From the NCBI GenBank assembly GCA_032209605.1, contig JASFXZ010000005.1, positions 31,360,905 through 31,424,904 of the forward strand: a DNA stretch of 64,000 bases, in the 5' to 3' direction. The notes below the pieces were generated by a model. It did no database searches and was not told the origin of the DNA. It saw only the letters and a program-made list of their open reading frames with translations. Each line of letters begins with the position of its first letter. The stretch's first letter is position 1. The DNA comes from Mactromeris polynyma (taxonomy: Eukaryota > Mollusca > Bivalvia > Venerida > Mactridae). Shown one piece after another: positions 36,510 through 50,059 of the stretch. Position numbers and translations under genes: made by a program.

Positions 36510-38280
36510 TAAGATAGTTCAACTGTAATGCTTATAATGTGAGGAAGGTAAGCTTGTATGTCCAAAACATATTCTTAAGAGGTATATACATAAAAACAAT
36601 TTGTTTTATGTTTATATCAATCTAAATGACAAAAAAAGCCTATGGAAGTTCATTTGTATTCGAATTTATTAATTTTCCATGTGTCTCAATAGTTATTGCA
36701 AATAGTGTGCGTTGTATTGCACTGGAAAATTATGACATTGTTTTATTCGTGTTAACATATGAACATTGAAGTGAAAAATAGCAAAACAAATTTATCAGTA
36801 AGTATTTACATGACTGCACTTTCGTTTATCTATGTGTCCCTTATAATTCATTTGTCCCGTAATTTAGGAAATACTCCCCTGTTTTGTGTTCTTTTGGTTA
36901 AACGTTTCGCACCAGATTGAAAGTGTTTCACATTAATAAATAATATATAACAAGTAATTCATCAAAAGTTGAAAATTAGAACACTATTTCATAAAGTTAG
37001 ATGTATATATGCACGAAGTCAACAATATATTTATACGTGTATTGTATACCCCACACTGAAACAAGGGTCTAATCTATGGGACATTTTTTTCTAACGAGGC
37101 GTAATATTGGACCAGAGTCATATTCTCACTATGTTTTCAACATAGAAAATGCCTAACTAAGTTATTTCTATAGACATAAAGACAATGAGTAACTGGGAAA
37201 ATTCTACATTTATTGCATTTTATTTAGATTTATTTAAAGTTAAGAAGCAGTTACTTCAAAATACACAAACTATAGAATATTATTTGTTGCATCTTGTATT
37301 CTTTTCCTAAGTTACTACGCATGCAAACCTTAGAAATCGATTGATTCATAAACTTTAGTTCCTTCCCCTGCTAAATTGCTAAAACCCGTCCAGGGGATGA
37401 AAGTGGTAGGTAATTGGATTTAATTGTATTAACCTTAGGTAGGGTTAATTTTGATAGAGTCTAAGTAAACTTATTGTTGCACACGTTTAATCAAATAAAA
37501 TGTACCTTACGTTTGAGTTACATTTTAACAATTTCGGAATTAAACCTAGCATACATAACCCCAATCAATGTTGAATATAAAATTAGCAAATATAAAAGTC
37601 GACAATTCAACATTTAATATGCGAATTGGCAATTTTTCATAGGAATGAGTCATTTATAATAAATAATAGGTAGTTCTGAATTTTAAAGTATATAGGAATT
37701 AAACATTTTACAATGTTATGTCTTAATATGCTTTGTATTTCAATAAAATCGAAGCCCTTATTGATAAAAGATAGTTTATCACTATCTATGTGAGGACGTA
37801 CGAATTGACGTGTATAAGATTGAATTAAAGTTGCTGTGTCATAAAGTAGTGTGATATTGTGAAGATGTAAGTCACAATCGACGCAATCATATCTAAAGAT
37901 AGTAACGAAAATCACGTAGTCAAACTTATGGACAAATAATGTTTCGAAAATCATGTCAAATGGTAGCGAGAATGAATGAGTTTGCCTTGCGAATATATAA
38001 AATTAAACGAAAACGACGTAATTTAAACATATATTTAGTTTGAAACAAATATAGTGCGGCCAAGATCTGAAGGCACAATAACATTGACAAAACGTCATTG
38101 GTTGTATCCGTCCATATCAAATTGCACGTTAGTTCAATGATCATGATCATATAGGTGCATTTTCTGATTTTGAAAAGGAGCATATAAATGCATAGATATG
38201 AAATCAGCGTGTTTAGTACATGAAGTAATGGATACGCATCAGCATCTCAAAGAAGACTATCAGGGTTTGATTCAGTATTT
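36510..38280. other. intergenic, no gene seen
   Basis: AT-rich; the minus-strand frames at 37637-38183 have no recognisable features. Confidence 0.35.
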
Positions 38281-38286
38281 TTTGCT

Positions 38287-38695
38287 GACAGTTCCAAGGC
38301 TGTAATTCTCTATATGATTGTTGTTTATGTTTGTGTTATATATGTGTTTTGTATTTCCCCTGTGGAATTCTGTCACTTTATACAGTGTTCAGATTGTTTC
38401 CTACCCATTTTTGGCCTATTGCGGCCAGTTGTCTTAAATTGTCATATGATCTTTTCCATCCATTAATTCCCCCTCCACCTCCCTTCACTGTCCACTTTGA
38501 TTCTCCTAGTTATTCCTTGTGGTCTGCCGGGCCATTCCTTGTGCCTCTGTTCCTTAATATGTGTACCATTTGATCCCCTTAAGTGCCATATGTTTTGTGG
38601 ATTGTTGTTTTTCCGGAGGTCTGCGTGGGGAGGCACTGTCTTGTGTATGTGGCGTTCCCTGTAGTTACGTATTCTCTCTGTTTTATTATTATTTT
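38287..38695 (-). repeat. interspersed family R1, reverse copy
   Basis: It starts at 'gacagttccaaggctgtaat' and ends at 'gttacgtattctctctgttt', the reverse complement of the copies at 31890 and 40107. It has the same inner limit as the 40107 copy, so about 400 bp may be a common length. Confidence 0.88.
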
Positions 38696-38739
38696 TTAGC
38701 GCGAAAGAATCATGCTTTTCATGAAATATGTGTGGGTTT

Positions 38740-39115
38740 AACGCAGGAAACTAGATAAATGTGTGTAAACATAACTATTTTGGCAAAAAATATTGAAAAG
38801 CTTTCCATGTTGTCCCAGCAGGACATATACATTGTTTTAAAAGTTCACGATATCTGTGTACAAGGGGCTTCTATAAAGCAGCCTGCGATTCCGTTGTATT
38901 GCACAAGAAAAATAACTACAATGAGCATTTTTAGGACTGGGGTGTCAGAAAGAACGATGTCCCGAATTAAAAGAACAACAGCGAACAACGTTTCTAGAAA
39001 AACAAGAAGTAACAAGTAACATATCATTGGATTGCTTTGATCTCCCTGAAGTTCGCAAGCCAGTAAATGAGAGGATTTCAAACAAGATTCGTCAGCCTTT
39101 TTAACAAGTCCAGCT
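38740..39115 (+). pseudogene. DDE-type transposase N-terminal (HTH) relic
   Basis: An 86-codon frame (38759-39019) contains SQQDIYIVLKVHD and RTGVSERTMSRIKR. The latter has the helix-turn-helix wording of the N-terminal part of a transposase group with a DDE_3-like endonuclease. After a stop, 'CFDLPEVRKPVNERISNKI' keeps the usual order of that region. The catalytic domain is absent. It abuts an R1 copy. Confidence 0.45.
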
Positions 39116-39384
39116 GAAACACTGCTGTTGAACCATGCTAAACTGTATATACAAACTAAAGTAATATTTTATAGGAGTCTGTTCAATATTGCTACGCTTT
39201 TGTTATTGTTTCAATTCTTCAAAACAAACGAATATATATATATGTATGTATTATGATGACAACAAAGAACAGAATATGAATGGAAATTAAACATAACTTA
39301 ATAATTTACCTATAGAAGGGTAAATAAAGAAAAAGAAATCTACAAGTATAATATATGTTTCACTGTGAGTAAAAATAAAACATG

Positions 39385-39457
39385 TACATGAGGTAAGAAC
39401 CAGTAACCTCTAGATTGCTAACTGATTGCTCAAAAAATTGAGCTACAGAGGCACTCG
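39385..39457 (-). repeat. tRNA-like sequence (pseudo-tRNA or SINE head)
   Basis: The minus strand reads TGTAGCTCAATTTTTTGAGC (A-box and D-arm-like), then AATCAGTTAGCAATCTAGAG and a B-box-like CTGGTTCTTACC. The order and spacing of a tRNA are kept, but the T loop lacks TTCGA. It is not a functional tRNA. Confidence 0.5.
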
Positions 39458-39459
39458 TA

Positions 39460-40105
39460 AGTACATACTTGAATAATTGTTCATATTTCGAATAAATTGT
39501 ACGACACAAGCGTTTATTGACCGAGACTCTAATTGATCACCCCGTTTTATGCAAAGTGAAACCGTCGGCTTATTAGCATAAGTAAATATTATTGTGCCAT
39601 CAGATCTTGGGCGCACTATATAAGAATGATGAATTTCATGAGTATGTACATCGCGAAACATCATACACAAATACAGGACCTATGAGATGAACGGACCTAC
39701 CAACTTACGTCACAATTTAAATTACATTGAATTGATTATAAAGATAAAAGAGTTTGAACACGAATTGAACTACACGAATAAGGTCATGACAGCAATAGTC
39801 ATTGCTTTAATTTCAAGTGACGCTAAATTTGCATTTAAAGAAATATATATTGGGTAAATTAAACTAAATGAACGGGTCAATTGCTTTATAGTACAGATAC
39901 ATTGATTAAATCAATACTGCTATTACAATTTTATCTGCCTGCGAATTGAATACATTTGAATTAATTGCATACAGAGGCGGACATTCGTAGTAAAAGAAAT
40001 TCAACAAATACATGCCTGAAACCACAACATGGTGCAAATCAGATACTTCTGAATGGTCGGCTTAATCTGTTTGTGTCTTTCACAAGCCAGTTTTGATAGA
40101 ACATA
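39460..40105. other. intergenic, no gene seen
   Basis: AT-rich; nothing recognised. Confidence 0.35.
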
Positions 40106-40106
40106 T

Positions 40107-40500
40107 ACAAGAGAGAGAATACGTAACTACAGGGAAAGCCACATACATAAGACAATGCCTCCCCACGCAGATCTCCACAAAACATAAGGTACTAAAGGAG
40201 GTCAAACGGTACACATATTAAGGAACTGAGGCGCAAGGAATGGCCCAGCAGACCACAAGGAATAACTAGGAGAATCAAAGTGGATAGTAAGGGAAGGGGA
40301 GGTGGGAATTAATGGATGGAAAAGATCACAAGACAAGTCAAGACAACTGGCCTATTAAGGCCAAAAATGGGCAGGAAACAATCTGAACACTGTATAAAGT
40401 GACAGATTTGCATAGGGGGAAGGGAAATACAAAACACATTCATAACATAAACAGAAACAACAATCATATAGCGAATTACAGCCTTGGAACTGTCAACTAT
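40107..40500 (+). repeat. interspersed family R1, direct copy
   Basis: The constant end AAGAGAGAGAATACGTAACT at 40109, then the body as in the 31890 copy, ending 'cagccttggaactgtcaa'. Similarity to the 38287 reverse copy is strong by eye over the whole length. Confidence 0.88.
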
Positions 40501-40504
40501 TTAA

Positions 40505-43500
40505 GTTTCCTAAGTACAGTTTCATTGGAATTTGAACCTTTTTTTCAACGGAGATATCTTTTGAGGATAATTGTTTACAGACGATAGATATAGAGCGAAC
40601 ACAATAGCTACTAAATGTTTTGTACAACACTTTATATACGTGTGCCCAGTCAGATGCAAACTGATTTGGGGCACGTCAAATTTTGCATAAAATGTTACCG
40701 ATATATTGTTATATTCTTCACGCAGTGCTCTTTCAACTGCCGGCTAACTGGAGGCACGTGCCTGCGAGCGAAATATTGTTTTGACATGCATTGCATGATA
40801 CTATTTCAATATATATGCCGTAAACAAATTTATTTACACGTGCGTTAAAAACAAATTAACATGTTCAAAAGGTGGTCGCTTGAATTTGCATGTCGTCCTC
40901 TGAAATCCACTACGTAGGTCAGTTTAGTAGAAGATAGTTCAATATGGATCATTTAAACCATACTGCAGATTCTATCAAAGTTTGATAGCAATGTAACTTA
41001 TACTTTACTTGACACGGAGTTAAACGTTTAATTAACGTGTACCTAGACCCATATGTAGATGGCGAAAAGGACGACGAGGCAATGACGATAGTTCAGTTCA
41101 AGATATACAATTAATTTGATATATAGTGTAGCAATAGAAATTCCCCAGATGACTTAGAGCAGATTTAAACGAAAAAAATATTAAGTTGTCACATGGACAC
41201 ATTTGGGCAACTTTGGACTTGTTGTGGTCTGTTTCTTCAACATAGTACTTTGTGCTGTTATATTGCATATTTGAATATATATTCCCGTCTGAGGAAGGAC
41301 CTAAATTATTTGACATGTAACTGAGATGTTTGTGTTAGAGCTTAAATTCTAACTATACGTTTTATTGTCTTTCTTTGATAATTTATGTTTAAATATATGT
41401 CACTACATGGCATATTCAATGGCCAAGTAACAGAACTGAAATAACAGTATTACATCTTTTGTATAATTTTGACTTTGTGATAGCAAATTAAATGTTTGAA
41501 ATTACAGATCGTATAAATATTGGTTTTATACGTCGTTGGTCTTTTATTGTTCTTATGGCATATTTAGCACATGTGCTTGGGTTATTCAACTAAACGATAC
41601 AACTGGAAAATATGTTATAGAAGCATTTAATAAAATTATTTTACGTTTTCAAAAAAAAATATATGGAGGTGAATGTATAGAATTTTGTTATTACATTTAA
41701 TTATTGCAATGCACTAGTCATTGAAATATTTAACAGATCATTAAAGCAAATTATGTGTAAATATTTTACTGACAATAATACAAATGCTTTCAAAGATAAA
41801 TTGCAGGACATTTACGATAAATACAACAACACAAAACACAGCAGCATAAAATAATACCAAAAGGTAATGTAAATGAGAAAAAAAAAGAGTTGAAACTGAC
41901 TAATAATTAATTGATCATTTGACGAGCTCTCAGCAGCTGATTGTAACCGGATTAGTAAAATATAAAAAATTGGACTGCAAGTTACACTGGCTATAGTTTC
42001 AGCCATTCCAGCAGCTATTACATTTCTTTTTGATGAATTAAAACTTGCCGAAAATCAGAGTAATTTAAACAACAACACATTTAATGAAAATAAATAACGC
42101 GATTTTTGTCATAAGATTTTTTCTGAATTTTTAGCGATGCAAAAAGAAAATAACTACTCAACATCTCTAGGAACGTACATGAAGGAATTCCGACTAAATG
42201 GATATGCTGAAATAATATGTTACGGATATTATATTATATATAATACATTATGAGTAAAAGCATATATTTTGAAGAAAAAAAACATAATCCATAATTTGAT
42301 GCTATGCAAGAGCTCTTACATGAATGGCAATATGTTACAGCGTCTCGATGTGAGTCTTGCGATAGCTCGATGTCTCTGACTTAGTTCCCTATGGGTCGAA
42401 GCCTGTGGCTGAGTCTCACATTAAATCTTTTTAAATTGATGTCAAGAGTTTTAAAGAATACTCCTTTCCATTTCAAATACGCATACTAAACGGTCATATA
42501 TATTTTTTGAACTCCGGAAAAGTTATTTGTTATTTCTGTTTTGTTATCTTAAAATTTCTAAACTTGTTAAAACAATCACGACAAAGGATGTATAAACGAT
42601 CCCAAATGGAATGGCTTCAACGTTTTAATGACCGATTACATTGAAGTAAAATCAATATTTCGCCCCAGAGATATGTTATGAACGAACACAAATGAGACTC
42701 ACAACGGAAGAACAAAATATATACATGTATTTAGACTATTTATAAACTCTAGATGACTATCATTGAAAATGGTCGAAAGGTATTGACAATGTTCTAGAAA
42801 TAAATAAGATATGTTTAAAAAATTATTCTGAAGACATAACAGAACTGAGAAATTACATAAATTCATTATGACCGCGATACACGTATTTTTTCTTTAGGCA
42901 TAATTTATAAATGGTAGCGAATATATAAGCAAAACTGGCATGCACACTTTTCATAATACGCTATACTGATAGTACAATCTAAGAATGGTTTAAGATTAGA
43001 AGCCATATAGACGTATTCTATCTAGGCATATATACTTTTTTATTAAATCGTGGCGAAATACTGAAAAACATACTGAAACTAAATTAGATATTTAATAAAT
43101 GTGCTTATAGAAAACATAATAAACAGCTGAACACCAGAATTAGTCTGCTTTCCTGAAACAAATCTTAAAGTTGTATATAATGCAAAATATTTTTTGTAGA
43201 ATGAATCCAAAACAAATCATTGTTATCTACTCATGAAGAGGAATCTAGGAGTATGTGAGCAGCACACAAACATTAAGAGTTAATCCTAAATTTGTCCGAA
43301 AATAAATGGAAATAAATATCAATTTAGGCATATAATATTATAAACCATATATATTATTTTCTTATTTTACTTAAATATATGAGTAAAATGTTGTTATATT
43401 TAAAAAATAAACCCTTTAAAACAATTGCATACAAAAAAATAAGATTAACATCATTCTTAAAATTACCATTATGAAATAGGACAAAACTTAATTTCTACAT

Positions 43501-44880
43501 TGTCAAGCGAGAGCGATAATTCATGCTACTGAAGTTGATAAAGTTTTGGACAATACATAGAGCCGCGGGAATACAGCACTGAGGAAGTGCGAGGGTAAAC
43601 ATGCATGGAAATAGGGATGCAAAACAAGATAATAAAACATGCCACTGTTCGTATTATAGTATAAAACAGCGGTCAATGCCTTATAACGTAATTTGATGGC
43701 ATCATATATAAGCAAATACCAAGCGTACCATCTCAATATCATACTGGAGCAGTTTTGTCGTGTAAGCCATGAGAAGATATCAATCAATATATTGACATTC
43801 GTATATACGTAGAAATTACATTTGTTGAATGAACTATTTACGACCGCAAATCAATACGATAAATAGGTTTTTAACCTTTTTTTACATACTCTAATGAAAC
43901 GTGATTATTAATAGGATGAAATAATTATTTTTATGAATACTTACCCCTTTGTCCCATCTCTGTTAATTTCACTTAAATGCCGCTATACAAGAAATGATTA
44001 GTTATGTGTATATGGGTAACGTTACTAAAACAACGGAGGACGAAATCCGCTGATAACAGACATTTGTATGTTATCTAATCAGTCGTTACAGCGATTTCGA
44101 CGCCTGACACTAAAGGTTCACGTAAAAGTTTATCAAATTGTACAAGATGTCACGTTACATTTTACATCATTTGTTCTGCTATTTCTTCAATAATCAAGTT
44201 GGTGTACATAAACAGTAACTTGTACATTCGTTGTATGTCACAAGAATTTACAAAGTATAATTTACTATATCTCATAAACATCTTCAGAATCACAAATTTC
44301 AAAACACTAAGAGTACCAATGTCTGCGGCTAAAAACAACAAACTGATTACGATGCCAAATTCAAAATGATATTGTATATTGTTGAAGTATGTGAATACAT
44401 AAAAAGATAAATTGTATAAAGCTTAAAATAGATGTTTTCGTAACTTCAGATGTTGCCAAACTATTCCCCAAACATATCACAAAACTACTACTGTCAAGAT
44501 ACTTATATATTGCTTATTGTTCTATCTGTACGAGGGTTGCGTCAGAGAGTGCAGGAAAACGGATGTTACTTTTTTTAATACACATGGTGCTTATATAAAA
44601 TATTATTTGCGTATAGAACAATGCATCAGGAGTATACAGACATAATTGTGACCATACATAATTCAGTAATTGCACGAGCTTGCAAATTCATTTAATCGTA
44701 TTTCAAACAACAATAAAAATGCAAACAAATAAATAAAGTATCACGGGAAACAAATCGAAAATCACAAACATTAATTTAGTTAACAAATTGTTTTGTCCAT
44801 ATTGTAAGCTCATTTTACAATAATGAATATTAAATCACTAACATGTGTGCCCTAAATTGGCTGCGATGACTGCCAGGCAG
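40505..44880. other. long AT-rich stretch, no gene seen
   Basis: About 4.4 kb without a protein-like splice-bounded frame, tRNA-like element or recognised repeat family. Only short chance frames occur. Confidence 0.4.
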
Positions 44881-44884
44881 GGAC

Positions 44885-45265
44885 ATTGCGTGGGCATAAT
44901 ATAGTTGCGAAGCTCACTTTGTGCTAACGTGGCCCACTACTGTCGATCGTATCGCTCCAGCTCCCATACATTATACTGAACTGGGGGCATACAACCAGCC
45001 TGTCAATGAGGTTCTAGATGTGCTAAATCGGGTTAAGGTCGGGACTCTTCGTTGTCCACGGCATGACTTGTACCCGATTGTCTTGCAAGAGTTGCCGAGT
45101 TCTTCTCACCTTATCACCTGTGACATTGTCTTGGTTTCTGTCAACGAAGACCAGCGGTGTCTTAATCTGTAGCGAAATCCCTGCTTACACCATAACAGAG
45201 CCGTCACCGAAATGGCCCGTCTCCGCGATGCAATTAGGAAAAAATCTTTTTCCGTACCTGACTGA
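44885..45265 (-). pseudogene. second Tc1-like transposase relic
   Basis: On the minus strand, GDGSVMV-stop-AGISLQIKTPLVFVD at about 45215-45130 is followed by RTRQLLQDNRVQVMPW and TKSPDLNPI-stop-HI-stop-NLIDR at about 45090-45000. This is the Tc1 'SPDLNPIEHLWD' signature with its acidic residue lost. The piece between the two blocks that should hold the HDNAR motif is deleted. It differs from the relic at 16.4 kb and lies in opposite orientation. Confidence 0.8.
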
Positions 45266-45269
45266 GTAC

Positions 45270-46165
45270 TTATTAAATATTATTATGATTTCCCTATTAC
45301 TTTAATCGTAATTCGAGATATTTTGTACTTACCGTCATTCTTGTGCAGGTTGAAACGTGTTTGATGTTACACGCTGTTGTGTACACCTCGATACACCAAT
45401 CCTGACGTGTTATTGAATAACGATATGTACACAACGTTTTTTACTAATTCTGGACTGTTGTGGATATGGGTGTGTACTATTGTTTATTCTCCCAGAATAT
45501 TCTTCACTTTTCAATGTCTTAACTTTCTAGGTGTGCTTACCGTTTTACAAATTGACCGAATTCATACTATCAATACAAGTGTTTTATGTATTTCATTGTA
45601 TACGAGTGTCGCCTTATTAGGATATAATCTATAGTCAATCTAATAGTTGTGTATGGATGGTTAAACGATTTTTTAAAACGAAACTTGGAACTTGGAACTA
45701 GGAAGCAAATACACATTGCAAAAAAAATGCGAGTACCAGGTATGGTAATCAATATTTTTCCATACTGATCTGCAATTGTATGTATTTTTTGTTTGAATAA
45801 AACTAGATATGTTTCAATTACCTGTGTACATGTAGATTAATCGTGTCGATATGATAGTTTTACTGTAACATTTCCAGAGTTAGAAATTCGTGAATCTGGA
45901 CAATTTGGAAGAGTATTTATAAATACTCTCGGAATTCTCAAATCGATGGTAGTGACAGCATTGAGTCCGAAGGCAATAGCAACTTAACACTGTTACCACC
46001 ATATTGTTCTTGGAGACGTTTAAACTCTTGCCAAATCTTCTTACGTGTATCTTTGTATCGTTTAGATAGTCGTTTGATTATCCGTACGAACATAACCAGT
46101 GTTCAAGGTACTCAGTATTACAGAATGTTGTGAATGAAGATTTTGGACACGGATTGTTGTTTTTT
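45270..46165. other. intergenic, no gene seen
   Basis: AT-rich; nothing recognised. Confidence 0.35.
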
Positions 46166-46167
46166 CA

Positions 46168-46425
46168 AATGTAACTTGACTTGTCCTGTGATCTTTTCCA
46201 TACATTAATTCCCCTCTCCGCTGTTTGTCCTCTTTTATTCTCCTAGTTATTCAGTATGGTCGGCCAGGCTATTGCTTGCGCCTCTGTTACCTTACGTATG
46301 TAACCCTTGAACCTCCTCAATTGCCTTCTGTTTTATGGATTGTTGTTTTCCGGAGGTCTGTGTATGGAGGCACTGTCTTATGTATGTGGCGGTCCCTGTA
46401 GCAACTTATATTCTCTCTCATTTTT
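46168..46425 (-). repeat. interspersed family R1, reverse copy truncated to about 255 bp
   Basis: It begins within the family at 'cttgtcctgtgatcttttcc' and ends with the constant terminus 'ttatattctctctcattttt'. Confidence 0.85.
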
Positions 46426-46429
46426 TATA

Positions 46430-48350
46430 AATAAGTTACATAATGACATTAATTGTCAGAGTTTCCAAATTTTGATAATCACAAGACGCAATTTTTATTG
46501 AGTGACTTCTATAAACTTGTTCATGCCATTAATTGCATTTTGTGAATTCTGCAACAGAGTTTGTGCAAAGTTATGACGTATTACTTATTCCAATACCAAT
46601 AGAGATATTGTGTCTATAAATTTTGATGCATTACTTAATAGTTGTATCTTTTGTAGAAATGATTGAATGTCAGTCGATTTTTGCATTGTGCAAGTCACTC
46701 GAGAGTCACGTGATATCAAATATTTCTTTAACAATATTCATCGTGTAATGGTACCCTGTAAGTTTAAGATATCGTTTATATTGAGATAATAACGGTTTAA
46801 TTTTTTACATGGCCTAGCTTGGCCCAAAAAGTGGTTACTTATGATGTACAATATATTTTATCTGTATTTACAATTTGCATGTATATTATAACGATAGTGA
46901 TCATGATTTTCTTTTTATTGTGTTTAACGTCATTTCCCAATCAGTTGACATAACTTGTTTCCTTAGAATGAATTAACAATCAGTTTTGCCCTTTCACAGG
47001 TAGCTGACAACTTTTCCCCTCATTAATCAGATGTTGAGGACACATGACCATAGTCAAATGTTGTAGCACAAGACAAATGTATATTATTGATATTGTATAG
47101 CACGAGTTCGAGCGTGGCATATTATTCATTTTCCATCTTTTGTCGAACACAATAAAACACTATATGTGTTGGGTATTGTATAATTTTCAATTATGTTGGT
47201 TTCGTTTTTCTATTTCTAATGTTCTCTTCTTTCATTTATTCACTAATTTAATTAAGCGACTTTCATTACTTCACAAAATACAAATTAAACACTCATCAGC
47301 CTTGTCTGTACCAATTCATGATTCAATTACTCTTCATACAGTGTCCTTGGACAAACACGTTCAACTACATTTTCAACAACAATGTCAATAGTCCAAACGC
47401 TCTACTGTCTAGACATGGTCGCATCAAACCATTCCATTGGTGAGAGTGGAGATGGGGTCGCATGTAACATTGTTCATCTTGAAAGTGGTGTTGTTCTTGC
47501 AATGATCCTCTTTATCTGTGTTCATATGAGTTTGTATTGCATTCAGGTCGACATGATTTGATTGAAAGCTAAAGCATTCGTATCTGCAGGAGATACATCT
47601 AAAATGTATGAAGTTGCAGGCATAGGCATCCTTTATAGCTCAAATGATCGGCCTTTAACATGTTCGATGTTTTGTTTCACATTGGGTGTTTGTGAAAGTT
47701 TTGTCCGTGCGTAATATGATAAAACAACATATTTCAATCGGTTATACAATGAAATTGTTTGTATTGCACATGCTATAGCGAATGGAGCAACAACACTGAA
47801 TTAGGAGCAACAAGAGAACAAGTCTCAAAATACCTTCTGTCTGTTTAAATTAGGTTTACTTTTTTCCTATTGGGGTAGTGTACAAGTAATTCTGACTTAT
47901 ACTTAGACGATGCTACTTATGCTTGCCTTAAATTGTTAGTTCTTTAGTGTTTAATGCTACTTTTTCATTTTCACAAAATTCTAAAAATTCACCACCGCAT
48001 GTTGCATTTTTCTAGTCAGGTTTGTTATCATTGTAGTCATGAGATTTAACATTTAGAAGTAAGTATAGTTATCATGTACCATTTTGTTTTGATAGTAATT
48101 CTCTTGTATTTTGTTTGAAGTTTGTGTACAGTACATATCTAATTTAAAGCAAGCTAAATTGTTTATGCCAAATTTCGCTTGTGAATAGAATCAATAGGTT
48201 GAATTAATATAGTTTTAGCTCTTTTTCTTCGTAATTTGTTCAAAACCGTCAGAATATGCAATAACCAGAGACTCTAGATAACTCTGAAGACTCAACGATG
48301 GTTTTCTATAATTTAACTATGAACTAATTGTTTACCGCACGTGATTAGAG
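46430..48350. other. intergenic, no gene seen
   Basis: AT-rich; an 83-codon frame at 47140-47391 has no recognisable features. Confidence 0.35.
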
Positions 48351-48354
48351 TAGA

Positions 48355-48665
48355 ATTTCCGGCTTCTTTAGTGTCCACAGGGATTTGCATGACTTAGTCT
48401 TGTGACCTAGTTTTTGACACCACGTATTCCAGTATAAAACGTAATTCACACTTCAATTAGACAAACAAGCTGACTTCCTTTCATGTAGTTGATGTCTAAA
48501 CTGAAGGCTCTGGATCGTTCGACCTAAATGCCCCAGTAACGAACTTGACCCAATATTCGGTTATGGTAAACTTTCGGAGCTAGTTTCATCGGGATTTGGC
48601 CACATTGTGACCTCTAGAGTGTCCACAAAAGGTTGTGGACGGACGCTTTGACAACGGATTTGTAA
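48355..48665 (-). repeat. bivalve 'gacctagtttttgac' repeat, minus orientation
   Basis: The minus strand reads TGTGGACACTCTAGAGGTCA, then 'gatgaaact', 'ccataaccgaatattgggtc', 'aaaaactaggtcacaagact' and 'gtggacactaaagaagc'. This is a complete unit between two 'gtggacact' starts. The minus-strand frame over it (48561-48806) is a by-product. Confidence 0.75.
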
Positions 48666-48669
48666 CGAT

Positions 48670-49350
48670 CCTTCAAGACCACAATGAGCACTTCGTGCAC
48701 AGGTGAGCGAAATATCCGATGACCAAGAAATAAGTTTGGCGTGACTTTTAATTCTGTTTATACGAAAGATTTCGTACGGGTGGCCTAGCTTTTCTTTGCC
48801 ATTCAAAGAATGGTTCGGGTTTGATCCATTGGAGTTAGTACATACCTGTGGCTTAGGTGTACGTGCCGTTTTTGGTACAAAAACAGTAGGATTTAAATGG
48901 CGTCATTGACTAAACAATTAAACTGCATTACGATTTAGCGAAATAAAAATTAATAATTCAATTATAATTATCATTATCATCTTTATTTAAATATTATTGC
49001 AGTAAATTACACGTAAAGCCAGTAATGTAGCTTTTTGTGACAAGGAGCTTTCAGAAATGCTGCATAAATACGTACATATATTTTTTTTAAATCTAAGCTT
49101 CATCTTATGCGTACCAAGTTATAGTTATTTTATCATGTGGAACAACAGCTTATAACGGTGGTAAGAGTTAGTTTGATATATGCAATGTCTGATTAGAAAC
49201 TAGTACTTATTTTAGGTCAATGTTTAATTAAATATATATTGGTGTTCAAAATCAATGTAAACACTATCAAAATTGAGCTTAGTTTGATATTTGCTTATAG
49301 CCTGTAAGTTCAGCATGAGAACGGCATCAGCACACACAATTGTAGATGAA
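48670..49350. other. intergenic, no gene seen
   Basis: AT-rich; nothing recognised. Confidence 0.35.
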
Positions 49351-49354
49351 CACG

Positions 49355-50055
49355 TTGGTATGAGCAAGCTCGGTGCTACGTGGGTGCCGCGAAAACTAAA
49401 AGGCGTCCAGGGTGACTATAACAAAACACCATTTGAATAATTTTAAAGACGAAGGAGAGAAGTTTTCAAACTGCATTATCACTGGTGATGAAATATGGGT
49501 TCATTACGCCAAACCTGATACAAAAACTTAATTAAAGCAGGGGAAATGCGCTGGTTCTCAACCACAAATTGTTTTTAAACTGTTTCCTTTGGCTGGCAAG
49601 GTCATGTTAGTTTCCTTCAGGGATACAGGTGGAATAAAACTCCTTTCATGCTTAACGCTCGGACATTCACTGTCAGGTACTATTCTGAAGTAATTCTGAG
49701 AATACGCCATGAAATACTAAAAGATTTGCATCAAAGACTAGCGCAGAAAAATGTACTTCTGCATGACAACGTTCCCCCCTTACCGTTTCGTGTACAGTTG
49801 AAGTCATCAATTCATTCAAATGGCAATAATGATATCACACCCTCCCTTTATCCATAACCTTGCCCTCTGTCAGTTGAATTTGTTTCCAGAACTGAAATAT
49901 AAATGCTTGCTGCAACCAAATATGTGTCTAGGTCGGTTGTGATTTCGGCTGTCACACAGTACCTGAGAGATGTTCTTCAGATTGTGACAGAAGGAATGCA
50001 AAAGCTCCCACGAAGATGGCAAAAATACATAGAGGTAGGTGGAGAATATGTTTAA
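49355..50055 (+). pseudogene. mariner-type transposase relic
   Basis: Plus-strand fragments in order: MSKLGATWVPRKLKG at about 49359, IITGDEIWVHYAKPDTKT with the first catalytic Asp at about 49475, VFKLFPLAGKVM at about 49570, and VLLHDN with the second Asp at about 49753. A mariner C-terminal end (LPRRWQKYIEVGGEYV) lies at about 50005-50050. The third acidic motif (SPDLAP region) is unrecognisable, and stops and frameshifts abound. Confidence 0.82.
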
Positions 50056-50059
50056 AAGA

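Noticed and set aside
37637..38183. Adjacent minus-strand frames of 105 and 75 codons
   Set aside because: Composition follows the local AT richness and no motif or splice structure supports them.
48355..48665. Endogenous virus or retroviral fragment
   Set aside because: No gag, protease or integrase motif was seen here or elsewhere in the window; the RT relics are of Penelope-like and LINE type.
48561..48806. 81-codon minus-strand frame resembling a gene
   Set aside because: It falls mostly in a common bivalve repeat ('gtggacactctagaggtcac'), so it is not counted as a gene.
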